A stretch of DNA of 64,000 nt from Clostridiales bacterium (GTDB lineage Bacteria > Bacillota > Clostridia > Oscillospirales > Oscillospiraceae), in assembly GCA_029265405.1 (NCBI GenBank), contig JAJUJI010000012.1, positions 1-64,000 of the forward strand, written 5' to 3'. Below are positions 1 through 8,321 of the stretch, piece after piece. Under the pieces are notes generated by a model. It saw only the letters and a program-made list of their open reading frames with translations, did no database searches and was not told the DNA's origin. Made by a program: the position numbers and the translations under genes. Each line of letters starts with the position of its first letter. The first letter of the stretch is position 1.

Positions 1-61
1 CCCGCTTCGTTGTTCGTTTCCGAAGGCTGTATTCCATATCGCTGAAGCTCTGCTGACTCAT
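1..61 (-). CDS. IS5-family transposase, N-terminal fragment (runs off left edge)
   Basis: An ATG at 61 on the minus strand opens a frame that stays open to the window edge, giving only 20 residues. They include SFSDMEYSLRKRTTKR, which matches the N-terminus typical of IS5-family transposases (Q-x-SF-x-D-x-EY followed by a basic stretch). The DDE catalytic domain would lie outside the window, so activity cannot be judged. The call rests on a short but characteristic motif and on an IS-like terminus just upstream of the start. Confidence 0.7.
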   Translation of the reverse strand, partial: MSQQSFSDMEYSLRKRTTKR

Positions 62-134
62 TCCGCCACCGCCTGCGCTTTTTCTTCTATTTTACCATAC
101 TTGGGTTTCATTGTACGATTAAATCAGCGGTTCC
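1..134 (-). mobile_element. Probable end of an IS5-type insertion sequence
   Basis: Upstream of the transposase start, the minus strand from 134 inward reads GGAACCGCTGATTTAATC, which has the GGAA start and layout of IS5-subgroup terminal inverted repeats. It is flanked outside by TTAG (135-138), fitting the YTAR target duplication of that subgroup. The other end lies outside the window, so the inverted repeat and the duplication cannot be confirmed. The proposed junction sits only 13 bases before the -35 region of the first chromosomal gene. Confidence 0.5.
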
Positions 135-147
135 TTAGAACAAACAT

Positions 148-176
148 TTGTTTTCACGCCAAGCTTGCGGTATAAT
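148..176 (+). promoter_or_regulatory. Sigma-A type promoter for the 208 gene
   Basis: A perfect TATAAT at 171-176 lies 17 bases after a weak TTGTTT at 148-153. Transcription would begin near 183, just before the AAAGAGGT ribosome site at 193-200. The promoter lies outside the proposed IS end and so probably belongs to the resident gene. Confidence 0.6.
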
Positions 177-207
177 GCTTAATATAAAGCTTAAAGAGGT
201 ATATAAA

Positions 208-1518
208 ATGCTCTGCGCGGGAAGATACCACTGCCATTATTCCGAAGGATACCGGCAAAAGTCTTTGGCGGCCTTGGAAACCGCTCTGCAAACCGCTCCC
301 TTTTATCGCAATTGGCAAGGCTTTGACCCCGGCCCAAACGCCGCGCTTGACGAGAGGTACGCCGCCATGCCTGAGCTTACTAAAAAAGATATGCGCAAAT
401 GCTTCCCCGACGGTCTTGTCGCCAATCGGCTCCGTGCGGAAGACGGCCTTTTGAGCGGCGAGATTGAGTATACCTTTACCAGCGGCACTACCGGGGAAAA
501 GATAATCAACCTTTTCAATCAAAAATGGTGGTCCTCCTCGGAGGCGGCATCCTGGAAGCTTAACGGCCATACCGCCAAGCTGGCTTATCCCCAGCGGCAG
601 GCGAAGCTGGCCAGCTCCCTGAACGTAGGCATACACTGCGAGGAAGACCTGCCCATGGGGCACCGCATATTGGGCAATGTCCTGTATCTCAACGAAAAGA
701 TCAACACCATATCGTGGCGGCCGCCAATCCTCGAAAGGATGGCAAGAGAGCTGGAGGAATACCGGCCTGCGGTGCTGGAAGCGAATCCCTCCCTCCTTGC
801 CCGCTTGGCCTGGTGGGCCGTCGACAACGGAAAAGAGCTGTATTCCCCCGAAATCATCATCCTTACCTTTGAATATCCGTCTTTTCTGCACCTGAAAGCC
901 ATAAGCAGGGCATTCAAAGCGCCCATGGCCAGTTCCTACGGAAGCACCGAAACGGGCTTTGTCCTTATGCAGTGCGAGGAAGGATTGTTCCACCAAAACG
1001 CGGAATATTGCCGCATAGACTTTCAGCCTCTGGCTGAGCGGCATGGCGGCCCCGATTTGGGGCGCATTCTCGTCACCACTTTTGGAAATCCCTGGTCCTG
1101 CGTCGTTCGTTTCGACATGGGCGACCTTGTCCGGCTGAGCCGGAAGGAAGAATGCGCCTGCGGCCGCGGCGAAGGGCTGCTTGTCGAAGCGGTGGAAGGC
1201 CGCATTGCCAACGCCACCTTCACCACAGGCGGCTCCTTGGTTACGACTATGGCTCTCGACAGGGCGCTGGAGCCCTTCGACGAAATAAGGGACTACCGGC
1301 TGATGCAGCGCGGAAAAAAGCGATACGAATTGCTGCTTGCGCTCTCTCCCGGCTCCGGCTCCGCGCTCGGCAAAATTCATGAGGCGCTTAAAGAATTGTA
1401 CGGCCGGGACGGCAGCTATAAAATAAAGGACGTCCCCGAGCTCTATCCCGAGGCCTCGGGAAAATACCGCCGCACCAGAGCGAATTTCAATTTTGACCAG
1501 AGGAGCCTTTTTCAATGA
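208..1518 (+). CDS. Adenylate-forming enzyme, PaaK/CoF-synthetase-like
   Basis: A 436-residue member of the phenylacetate-CoA ligase / coenzyme F390 synthetase-like branch of ANL enzymes, which activate a carboxylate with ATP. The P-loop-like motif FTSGTTGEKI and the later YGSTETGF motif mark the adenylation domain. Near the C-terminus a CACGRGEG stretch resembles the Cys-rich loop of this branch. ATG 208 was chosen because it has AAAGAGGT seven bases upstream; a TTG at 148 lies in the promoter -35, and ATG 175 overlaps the -10. Its stop overlaps the next gene (ATGA), so the two are translationally coupled. The substrate cannot be told from the sequence. Confidence 0.8.
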   Translation: MLCAGRYHCHYSEGYRQKSLAALETALQTAPFYRNWQGFDPGPNAALDERYAAMPELTKKDMRKCFPDGLVANRLRAEDGLLSGEIEYTFTSGTTGEKIINLFNQKWWSSSEAASWKLNGHTAKLAYPQRQAKLASSLNVGIHCEEDLPMGHRILGNVLYLNEKINTISWRPPILERMARELEEYRPAVLEANPSLLARLAWWAVDNGKELYSPEIIILTFEYPSFLHLKAISRAFKAPMASSYGSTETGFVLMQCEEGLFHQNAEYCRIDFQPLAERHGGPDLGRILVTTFGNPWSCVVRFDMGDLVRLSRKEECACGRGEGLLVEAVEGRIANATFTTGGSLVTTMALDRALEPFDEIRDYRLMQRGKKRYELLLALSPGSGSALGKIHEALKELYGRDGSYKIKDVPELYPEASGKYRRTRANFNFDQRSLFQ

Positions 1519-2231
1519 GCCGAGTCAAGCCTTTGTTCCTCCTGGCAGGAGGCGGCCCACGGAATACCGAAGCGGAGGCGGCATATCTAGCCCGGGCGCT
1601 GCAGGAATGCGAAAGCGCCAAACCGAGAGTCGTCTATATAGGGACGGCCAGCGGCGATAACGCCATGTTTTTCGGCTTTATGCGCTCTCTTCTGCATAAA
1701 GCCGGAGCGGGCGAAATCACGATGGCAAAACTGGCAAAACGCGGAGCAGACATAGCCTCCGCCAAAAAGCTTCTGGCGGAGGCCGACGCAGTCTTTCTTT
1801 CCGGCGGGGAGGTGGACGAGGGCATGCTTTGGCTCGTTCGGCACGGCCTTGCGGATTTCATGCTTAAATTGCGCGATGGCGGCAAGGTGTTTATCGGGGT
1901 TTCCGCCGGAGCCATAATGATGGGAAGCAAATGGGTGCGCTGGGAAAACGAAAGCGACGACTCGACGGCCGCCCTCTTTGACTGCCTCGGCTTCATACCG
2001 GCCATATTTGACACTCATGCCGAGGACGAGGACTGGAAGGAATTGAAGTGCGCCTTAAGACTTCAGGGCGAGGGCTCGCGCGGTTACGGCATACATCGCG
2101 GCGGAATGGCTGTTTTCAGCGCAGATGGCCGCCTGACAGCCGAGGGCGAGCCGCTGCTCCGCTATGCCTGCATACGCGGAAGCGCGGCAAGAGAAAGCGA
2201 CATTCCTGCAGGTTCGTCTGTTGAGCTCTAA
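1515..2231 (+). CDS. Peptidase S51 (dipeptidase E-like) family protein
   Basis: A 238-residue class I glutamine-amidotransferase-fold protein of the peptidase E / cyanophycinase group. The nucleophile elbow is seen in FIGVSAGAIMMGSKW (Ser in GxSAG), and FLSGGEVDEG matches the conserved region before it. A late HAEDED/GIHRGG region can supply the catalytic His. Family members are serine peptidases releasing small peptides such as Asp-X dipeptides. ATG 1515 is preceded by AGGAG at 1501-1505 and overlaps the previous stop, so it forms an operon with the adenylate-forming enzyme. Whether the two act on one substrate is unknown. Confidence 0.85.
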   Translation: MSRVKPLFLLAGGGPRNTEAEAAYLARALQECESAKPRVVYIGTASGDNAMFFGFMRSLLHKAGAGEITMAKLAKRGADIASAKKLLAEADAVFLSGGEVDEGMLWLVRHGLADFMLKLRDGGKVFIGVSAGAIMMGSKWVRWENESDDSTAALFDCLGFIPAIFDTHAEDEDWKELKCALRLQGEGSRGYGIHRGGMAVFSADGRLTAEGEPLLRYACIRGSAARESDIPAGSSVEL

Positions 2232-2267
2232 GCGAGCGGGAGCGCCGCCTGCCAAACCTGCTCAGCG

Positions 2268-3284
2268 TCAATTCCCGTAGACACTGGCGCGGTATTTCAT
2301 GTACGCGTCCCGGACCACCTTGTTTTTGCGCTCGCTTTCAACGTCCCCTATAAGCCCCATGTAGCCGCCGAAGAAGCAGTAGCCGCCTCCGGGCGCAAGC
2401 CTGTATATGGTTTCCCTGACGGATTCCTCTATTTCCTCGTCGGTCACGTCCCTTTCAAGCAGCCTGCCACGGGGCTGCCAGCCTCCGGCTATGACGAGCC
2501 TGTTGCCGTATTTGCGCTTTATCGCGTCAAGATCGTTTATAGGCTGGGCGGGATCCCACAGCGAAACGCCTATTTTTACCATCGGCTCAAGCAGTGTCTC
2601 GCACTTGCCGCAGTTGTGGTAAGCTATCGGCAGGCCCCTGTCGCGTCCGAATTTCGCCTGCCTGTCATACAGGGGAACAAAAAATTCCCTGAACATAGCC
2701 GGAGCCACAAAGGGCGCGTTGGCCGCAGCCGTATCGTCCACGACGGCCATTATATCCGGCTTTATGTAGTCTATCATCTTTTCGGCTACCGTGAGGTAGA
2801 AGTCGCAGAGGTACTCGAGCAGCGCCTTGCATTCCTCCGGCTCCTCGTGCAGGGCGCAAAGTCCCTCCTCAAATCCCATAAAGGACATGAGATGCTGGAA
2901 ATATCCGAAGTGCAGGTAAAAGCCGACGGCGGTGGCCTCCCTGTCCACATGGGCCGTCTCCAAAGTGTCCTTGGCGATCTTTTCCCAGTCGAAGCCCGAT
3001 ATATCCGGCGCCTTGATCACGTCGCGCCACTTTCTGATGTCCCGAAGTATGAAGGCGCCGGGCTTAGGCAGGGAGGCCCCGTTGGTGGAGGCTGTCGGCA
3101 CATATTCCACGCCCCAGATGTCCGTGCCTCCGACGCCGATCTTTCTGTGCTGGCTCAAAAAATTAGGCATGAGCATGATGTTCGGCGGCTTGGTTTCTCC
3201 GCTTTGCATAAAGGTATACTCCGGCACCCATTCCGGGCAGCCGCCCCGCAGCGCAATCATTAAATTTTCCTTTACTCCAAGCAT
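2268..3284 (-). CDS. Uroporphyrinogen decarboxylase-fold protein, MtaA/CmuA-like methyltransferase group
   Basis: A 338-residue URO-D-fold TIM-barrel protein. The motif YHNCGKCETLLEP carries the His-x-Cys zinc ligands typical of methylcobamide:CoM-type methyltransferases (MtaA, MtbA, CmuA), which HemE lacks. The N-terminus MLGVKENLMIALRGG also follows the pattern of the methyltransferase-like subgroup. These enzymes move methyl groups between a corrinoid protein and a thiol or folate, but no corrinoid protein is encoded in the window, so the substrate is open. The start has GGGAG nine bases upstream. It is divergent from the DUF3237 gene and convergent with the S51 peptidase. A paralogue lies at 23917-24981. 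Confidence 0.8.
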   Translation of the reverse strand: MLGVKENLMIALRGGCPEWVPEYTFMQSGETKPPNIMLMPNFLSQHRKIGVGGTDIWGVEYVPTASTNGASLPKPGAFILRDIRKWRDVIKAPDISGFDWEKIAKDTLETAHVDREATAVGFYLHFGYFQHLMSFMGFEEGLCALHEEPEECKALLEYLCDFYLTVAEKMIDYIKPDIMAVVDDTAAANAPFVAPAMFREFFVPLYDRQAKFGRDRGLPIAYHNCGKCETLLEPMVKIGVSLWDPAQPINDLDAIKRKYGNRLVIAGGWQPRGRLLERDVTDEEIEESVRETIYRLAPGGGYCFFGGYMGLIGDVESERKNKVVRDAYMKYRASVYGN

Positions 3285-3312
3285 CCGCTCGTCTCCCTTT
3301 TCTTTTTATTCC

Positions 3313-3318
3313 ATTATA
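3313..3318 (-). promoter_or_regulatory. Extended -10 promoter for the 3284 minus-strand gene
   Basis: On the minus strand TATAAT is preceded by TG at the extended -10 position (TGCTATAATGG). No good -35 is seen at 16-18 bases, which is acceptable for an extended -10 promoter. It is placed about 30 bases before the start codon. Confidence 0.5.
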
Positions 3319-3359
3319 GCACGGAATTTTCCCTTTGCCATATGCTTATGAACATTTGG

Positions 3360-3388
3360 TTGCGCAAGCGTTGCCTTTGCGATATTAT
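3360..3388 (+). promoter_or_regulatory. Possible promoter for the DUF3237 gene
   Basis: TTGCGC at 3360-3365 and TATTAT at 3383-3388 are spaced by 17 bases. The match is moderate, and the position suits the start at 3431. Confidence 0.4.
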
Positions 3389-3430
3389 GTTTTCATACAT
3401 TTTCATATCTGCTTAATTGGAGGAGCAATC

Positions 3431-3856
3431 ATGGGCGATAAGCTGATTCTTGAAATTAAAGTCGAGCTTGACTTCAGAGACGTTTCGGCTCTCGACGGGC
3501 CGGGGGGCAAGGTCGTGCTGATACCCTTCGGCGGTACGGCGGAGGGTGAAATTTTCAGCGGCGCGGTATGCAAGGGCGGCGTGGACAGGCAGGTGGTGAA
3601 CCTTGCGGGCGTCAGGCACATGTCGGCCCGCTATATGCTCGACGGCAGGGACTATACCGGCGCTCCCTGCAAAATCTACATAGAAAACAACGGCTGGTTT
3701 TCCGAAAACTCGCCCATGCCCTTCGCCACCGTTCCCACCTTTTTGACCGACAGCAAGGCCCTGGCCCCCTATCTGCACCAAAACAAATTCCGGGGAGAGG
3801 GCCATGCCCGGGAGGGAGGAGTGCTGATCAAATTTTACGAGGTCGGAGCGGATTAG
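3431..3856 (+). CDS. DUF3237 domain protein
   Basis: A 141-residue protein. It shows the DUF3237 layout: an N-terminal strand with LEIKVELD, a central glycine-rich GKVVLIPFGGTAEGEIF stretch, and a RYMLDGRDYTGAPCKIYIEN region, ending in a FYEV strand. Members are small beta-barrel proteins of unknown role, often found beside genes for degradation of aromatic or xenobiotic compounds. ATG 3431 is set by GGAGGAG at 3419-3425; in-frame upstream codons lack a ribosome site. It is divergent from the MtaA-like gene and convergent with ene-reductase 1. No catalytic residues can be assigned. Confidence 0.75.
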   Translation: MGDKLILEIKVELDFRDVSALDGPGGKVVLIPFGGTAEGEIFSGAVCKGGVDRQVVNLAGVRHMSARYMLDGRDYTGAPCKIYIENNGWFSENSPMPFATVPTFLTDSKALAPYLHQNKFRGEGHAREGGVLIKFYEVGAD

Positions 3857-3881
3857 CCTTCTTCCCGGCGCTCAGCCGCCG

Positions 3882-5804
3882 TTAAAAAAGCTCTATGTCT
3901 CCGGCCGCGGCAAAGGCCGTCGCCGTGGCCGACATTATGTTGCCGGGCCTTATGCAGTCCCCCGCGAGGTAAAACCCCGGCGCGCAGCCGCTGAAGGCCG
4001 CGGCCTCTTCATGGAGGGGCCCGGTTCCCACGGCGTAAACTACCGTATCGGCCTCGATAAAGCCGCCTTCGCACTCGACGCCCTTTTCCCCTATCTCAAG
4101 CACGCTGGCGTTGCATCTGGCGTCCAGACCCAGGCTGACCATCTGCCGGCGGACGCCCTTCATATGCAGAAAATTGCCGCCGTCGCTCAGCCGGGCGGCT
4201 TTTTCTACTATAGTCACCGTTTTCCCGAGCATAGCCAGGTATATCCCCAGCTCGACCCCGGCCGGCCCGCCGCCTATTATGCAGACCCTGTCCCCGGTCA
4301 GCTCGGGCTCGGCAAAGGCCTTTTCGGCGGGAATAGCCCTTTCTATGCCTTTTATGTCAGGCTTTATGGGCCTTGCTCCCAGGGCGGCTATTACCGCCTC
4401 CGCCCCGAGGGCTTCGGCGTATTCGGGCGTCGCCTCCGTATTCAGGCGGACGTCCACGCCCGCCTCCCTGACGAGCTTTTCCTGCCGTCTCAAATACTCG
4501 GCCAGCCTTGCCTTGAACGGCACTTTTTCCTCGCAGTTGAGAACGCCGCCCAGCCTGCCCGTTTTTTCGCAGAGCACCACCTCGTGCCCGCGCCTCGCGC
4601 AGGCGAGGGCCGCCTCCATGCCCGCGACGCCTCCGCCTACGACAAGCACCTTCTTTTTCGCCGGGGCGGGAGCCTTGCAGCGCAGCTCCTCCTCGCGCCC
4701 GGTCTCCGGGTTGACCGCGCAGTAAAAACGTCCCGTATTCAAAAGCGTGGAAAAGCAGGCAAGGCAGCGCAGGCACTTTTTGACTTCCCCTTCCCTGCCG
4801 CCGCGCAGCTTGTTCGGAAGGTCGGGATCGGCTATAAGGCCCCTTGCTATCTCCAGCACGTCGGCTTGGCCGGAGCGCAGTATTTCCTCCATGAGCTCCG
4901 GCTCGCCCAGCGCACCGACGGTTGCCACGGGCGCCGCGACATGCTTTTTAATCTCCGCCGCATACTTCACGTTCACCCCGTCCGGCAGGAACATGCTCGG
5001 GTGCGTTATTGTGAACGCCTCCTCCACGTCGTAAACGCCGGCCGAAACATGAATGAGGTCCACGTGCCCGTCAAGCAGCCTTGCTATTTCAACGCCCGTT
5101 TCGATGTCGTAGCCCCCGTCCCAGCATTCGGAGCCGCTCATGCGGAACTCAATGGGAAAGCCGGGTCCGACCGCCTTCCTTACGGCGTCTATTATCGCAA
5201 GGGGGAAGCGCATCCTGTTTGCCGGGTCCGGCCCGCCCCACTTGTCCTTCCTGGTATTTGTCAGCGGCGACATCCATTGTGAAAACAGCCAGCCGTGCCC
5301 CCCGTGGATAGTGACCATGCCGAAGCCGCAGCGCTTCATGAAAGCCGCGCCTCTGGCGAACCTTTCTATTGTGCGCTCCATAACCTCCTCGGTCATGGCC
5401 GGGACGATCCTGCCCATTATTTCCCTTTCCACGGGCGCGTAGGCCGGCCCGGGCGGATCCAGCGTCCGGTTGGCGGCCCAGCCGGCGTGCATAAGCTCCG
5501 CCGAGGCGACGGCCCCGTGCCGGCCTATGGAATTGGCGAGGCGGCAATAGGAATTTGAATGCCTCGGGTCGTCCGTCGTCAAATGAACCGTTCCGTGCAT
5601 GCCCAGCACCGAATCCACGTTGCATTCGCCGACGGTGACGGCAGCCGCTCCGCCTATCGCCTTTCTTTCGTAGTAGGCGATCCCGGAATCCGTTATCTGG
5701 CCGTCGGCCGTGAAATCCCTTACTCCGGTCGGGGCCGCGAAAAGCCTGTTTTTAAAAAGGGTATCGCCAAGCTTAATGGGCTCGAAGATGCGCCGGTATT
5801 TCAT
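3882..5804 (-). CDS. NADH:flavin oxidoreductase / ene-reductase 1 (FMN, Fe-S, FAD; 2,4-dienoyl-CoA reductase type)
   Basis: A 640-residue three-cofactor ene-reductase. Residues 1-330 form the Old Yellow Enzyme TIM barrel, with HGGHGWLFSQWMSP as the active-site and FMN region. Cys344, 347, 350 and 362 (C-x2-C-x2-C-x11-C) bind a 4Fe-4S cluster. From about residue 385 an FAD-binding GGGVAGMEAA motif begins, and a second nucleotide-binding motif IGGGPAGVELG follows. The family (FadH, trimethylamine dehydrogenase, BaiCD/BaiH, enoate reductases) uses NAD(P)H to reduce activated C=C bonds or oxidise amines. Two paralogues lie at 21734 and 25885. The substrate is not predictable from the sequence. 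Confidence 0.9.
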   Translation of the reverse strand: MKYRRIFEPIKLGDTLFKNRLFAAPTGVRDFTADGQITDSGIAYYERKAIGGAAAVTVGECNVDSVLGMHGTVHLTTDDPRHSNSYCRLANSIGRHGAVASAELMHAGWAANRTLDPPGPAYAPVEREIMGRIVPAMTEEVMERTIERFARGAAFMKRCGFGMVTIHGGHGWLFSQWMSPLTNTRKDKWGGPDPANRMRFPLAIIDAVRKAVGPGFPIEFRMSGSECWDGGYDIETGVEIARLLDGHVDLIHVSAGVYDVEEAFTITHPSMFLPDGVNVKYAAEIKKHVAAPVATVGALGEPELMEEILRSGQADVLEIARGLIADPDLPNKLRGGREGEVKKCLRCLACFSTLLNTGRFYCAVNPETGREEELRCKAPAPAKKKVLVVGGGVAGMEAALACARRGHEVVLCEKTGRLGGVLNCEEKVPFKARLAEYLRRQEKLVREAGVDVRLNTEATPEYAEALGAEAVIAALGARPIKPDIKGIERAIPAEKAFAEPELTGDRVCIIGGGPAGVELGIYLAMLGKTVTIVEKAARLSDGGNFLHMKGVRRQMVSLGLDARCNASVLEIGEKGVECEGGFIEADTVVYAVGTGPLHEEAAAFSGCAPGFYLAGDCIRPGNIMSATATAFAAAGDIELF

Positions 5805-5862
5805 TTTCCATCACTTCTCGTTTTTTGCTTTTATAGTATCAAAGAAAGCCGGAAAATTCAAT

Positions 5863-5916
5863 CTGCGCCGCAAGGCGCAGGCAACAAGAGGCGGACGGCC
5901 CAACGAACCGTCCGCC
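5863..5916 (-). terminator. Two hairpins after the chemoreceptor gene
   Basis: A GGCGGACGG/CCGTCCGCC stem (5890-5898 with 5908-5916) and a CTGCGCC/GGCGCAG stem (5863-5880) lie downstream of the minus-strand stop at 5970. On the minus strand the second is followed by ATTGAATTTT. They probably form the end of the chemoreceptor transcript, although the U-tract is imperfect. Confidence 0.5.
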
Positions 5917-5969
5917 CCTTCATTTTTGGCGCAGCCATGTTTCCCCTTCGGACTGAATAGCCCTGCGCC

Positions 5970-7328
5970 TTAATAATCGTCGTCGTTCCACCCGGAGGGC
6001 TTGGTCACCACGCGCTCCACGCTGGTCTTGTAATGGGACACCATTTCAAACATCTTGGCCGACTGAGCCGACAGCTCCTCGCTTGCCGCCGCGGATTCCA
6101 TGGCGGTATTCATGTTGTCATGCGCCACCCTTGACACCTGGCCCAGCCCCGTGTTGAGCTGCTCTATTGCCTCCACCTGCTTTGCGCAGTCCTCGTTGAT
6201 CTCCGCAACCAGCTCGGCGGACGCCAGTATGCCTTTCACTATGTCGGCAAGGTCGCCGCGCATTTCCTCGCCTATCTCAAGGCCGTATTTGGCCTTGCTT
6301 ATGCTGTCGCTGAGAAAGTCGCTGGTCTCCCTGGCCGCCTTCGAGCTCTTTTCGGCCAGCTTCTTAACCTCTTCGGCCACCACTCCGAAGCCCTTTCCGT
6401 GGACGCCGGCATGCGCCGCCTCGACGGCGGCGTTGAGCGCGAGCAAATTTGTCTGAAAGGCTATATCCTCGATCGTTTTTATTACGTTCGAGATATATGA
6501 GGTGGACTTGTTGATATCGTTCAGGGCCGCCATCAGCCTCTCCATCTTCGCGCTGCCGCTTTGCGCCTCCGCGCTTATGCCGTCGGACGTATGCCTGGCC
6601 TTGTCCGCGTTCTTGGAATGCAGCCTTGTCCGCTCCAAAATGTCCGATACTGCGGCCGATATCTCCTCTATTGTCGAGTTCTGTATAGTCGAGCCCTGGG
6701 CCAGGTTCTGGGAACCCTCGCTTATCTCCTGCGCCGCCGTAGCGATATGCGAGGCCGCGTCCCTGATTGAGTTAATTATGCCGCATATTGAATCGTCGAT
6801 CTTATTGTTGTTGTCCATTATGCGGCCAAAATCGCCGGGAAAATATCTGGTGTCGGCCCTTACGGAAAGGTTCCCCTTCAATATGTCGTTGGAAGCGGTG
6901 TTGAGGATCATCGTGATTTTCCTGAGAGATATCTGGGCCTCCCTGATTGCGCGGGCAAGCTGCCCTATTTCGTCCTTCCTCCCGGTCACGTCTATTTTGA
7001 AAGCCGTATCTCCCGCGGCGAGGCGCTCGGAATAGCCTATCAATTTCCTTATGGGCTTTGCTAAGCCGCGGGTTGCCGCCAGTATGCAGGCCAGCATGAT
7101 TGCGGCGGCGGCCGCAAAAAGGGCTATATCCGCCGCGAGAAAACGGCCGAATTCACCGGGGCCGTCCAGCGCGGCGCTAAGGTATTTCAGCAGAAATACA
7201 TTTGCCGCAAGGAGGAAAAGGAATACGGGCAGGAATACCGCCCAGATCATTTTCATGCTTATTCCGGAGCCTGAAGAAGCTCTGGGAGCGTTTTCTTTTC
7301 CAATCCTTTTTTTGATGTCATTATTCAT
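5970..7328 (-). CDS. Methyl-accepting chemotaxis protein with minimal external loop
   Basis: A 452-residue chemoreceptor. Two transmembrane helices (about residues 28-50 and 64-86) are separated by only about 13 residues, followed by a HAMP domain (about 87-139) and the cytoplasmic signalling domain. The hairpin tip includes [18 protein letters not shown] and [18 protein letters not shown], the CheA/CheW-binding signature. No periplasmic sensor domain is present, so it would sense through the membrane, the HAMP region or the cytoplasm. The C-terminus ends in WNDDDY and lacks the usual CheR pentapeptide. The start has an AGGGTGG site close upstream. No other chemotaxis gene is in the window. 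Confidence 0.93.
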   Translation of the reverse strand: MNNDIKKRIGKENAPRASSGSGISMKMIWAVFLPVFLFLLAANVFLLKYLSAALDGPGEFGRFLAADIALFAAAAAIMLACILAATRGLAKPIRKLIGYSERLAAGDTAFKIDVTGRKDEIGQLARAIREAQISLRKITMILNTASNDILKGNLSVRADTRYFPGDFGRIMDNNNKIDDSICGIINSIRDAASHIATAAQEISEGSQNLAQGSTIQNSTIEEISAAVSDILERTRLHSKNADKARHTSDGISAEAQSGSAKMERLMAALNDINKSTSYISNVIKTIEDIAFQTNLLALNAAVEAAHAGVHGKGFGVVAEEVKKLAEKSSKAARETSDFLSDSISKAKYGLEIGEEMRGDLADIVKGILASAELVAEINEDCAKQVEAIEQLNTGLGQVSRVAHDNMNTAMESAAASEELSAQSAKMFEMVSHYKTSVERVVTKPSGWNDDDY

Positions 7329-7448
7329 ACGCTACCACCCTTATTAACAGTCGCATAATAAATATCGGTACATTTTATTAATAAATAATTACCATTTGTC
7401 CGAAAATATTAAGCCTCTTCAGGGCGGCGCGGCGCGCCGGAAAATGGC

Positions 7449-8030
7449 CTATATTTTTTTCGCAAGGGCGCCCGGCAGACCCATGGTAAGCTTGATAACC
7501 ATTTCCGCCATAAAAGCGGCGGATTTTTTCATGCCGTCGTTGAACCACTTTTGTATAACGCCGATGCAGCCGGTTATCGTAAAAGAATGGATGTATTCGG
7601 CGTCCTCCCGAGTGATCAGCCCCCCGCTGGTCATGTCGTCTATATACTTGTCATAGACAAGCTCCATCACCCGCTTTTGGAAATTCAGGTCCCCCCGCTC
7701 GCTGAGCAGCAGCTTGCAGAGCTTGGCGTTTTCCTTGATGTAATCGAAAATTTTCTCCAGGGTCTTCACCAGATTGAAATCGGACTGGTTATTGACATAG
7801 CCGGCAAGGTATTTTTGTATGTTTTCAAATAGTTCGTTTTCGATTTTTCTCATCAGGTCATACTGGTCGCTGTAGTGCGAATAAAAAGTGGCGCGGTTGA
7901 TGTCCGCGTTGTCGCATATCTCCTTGATGGTTATTTTTGAAATATCCTTCCGTCCCAAAAGGTCTATAAAGCTTTCCTTTATGACCATTTTTGTGTATTT
8001 TACCCTTCTGTCGTCCCTTTCGCTCTTCAT
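7449..8030 (-). CDS. TetR/AcrR-family transcriptional regulator
   Basis: A 193-residue repressor-type protein. The N-terminal helix-turn-helix is seen in ITIKEICDNADINRATFYSHY, with the usual TetR recognition-helix ending (xxTFYxHFxx). The remaining residues form the helical ligand-binding and dimerisation domain, with no recognisable ligand signature. ATG 8030 begins MKSERDDRR. The gene is divergent from an MMPL exporter across a 291-base spacer that holds a strong promoter framed by an inverted repeat, so it most likely represses that exporter and responds to a substrate of it. This is inference from layout. Confidence 0.9.
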   Translation of the reverse strand: MKSERDDRRVKYTKMVIKESFIDLLGRKDISKITIKEICDNADINRATFYSHYSDQYDLMRKIENELFENIQKYLAGYVNNQSDFNLVKTLEKIFDYIKENAKLCKLLLSERGDLNFQKRVMELVYDKYIDDMTSGGLITREDAEYIHSFTITGCIGVIQKWFNDGMKKSAAFMAEMVIKLTMGLPGALAKKI

Positions 8031-8242
8031 GCGTCAGCCTCGCCCTTTCCACCTTTTAATATTTGCGGGACCCGGCCCAAGCTTTCGCAGCTTCTTGCTC
8101 GCAGCCGTTTTTTATACTCCGCCGGGCTTCCGCCTGTCCGAACCGGTCCCCTGTCGATAAATTTCCACTTTTCCCTTTTTTGTCGCGCATCGAATATTGG
8201 CCCTCGCTCTGTTTGACAACTGACATTTACTAAATATCTGTT

Positions 8243-8296
8243 TGTTGACATAATATCATCGTGTAATTATACTATATATGTGAATATTTGTCAACA
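8243..8296 (+). promoter_or_regulatory. MMPL promoter framed by a probable TetR operator
   Basis: TTGACA at 8245-8250 and TATACT at 8268-8273 are 17 bases apart, a near-consensus promoter for the exporter operon. TGTTGACA (8243-8250) and its exact reverse complement TGTCAACA (8289-8296) bracket the promoter, with AT-rich similarity continuing inward. A third related copy (TTTGACAAC) is near 8212-8220. This arrangement would let a dimeric repressor block the -35 and the transcription start. Confidence 0.6.
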
Positions 8297-8321
8297 CCGT
8301 GTATAATAACGGAGGCTTTTT

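Noticed and set aside
154-1515. Long minus-strand open frame across the first gene
   Set aside because: It mirrors the codon positions of the plus-strand adenylate-forming enzyme, has no recognisable motifs, and is a GC-rich antisense shadow.
2268-3284. HemE (heme synthesis) identity for the URO-D-fold proteins
   Set aside because: Both have the HxCG zinc motif of corrinoid methyltransferases, lack HemE's N-terminal signature, and have no heme genes nearby.
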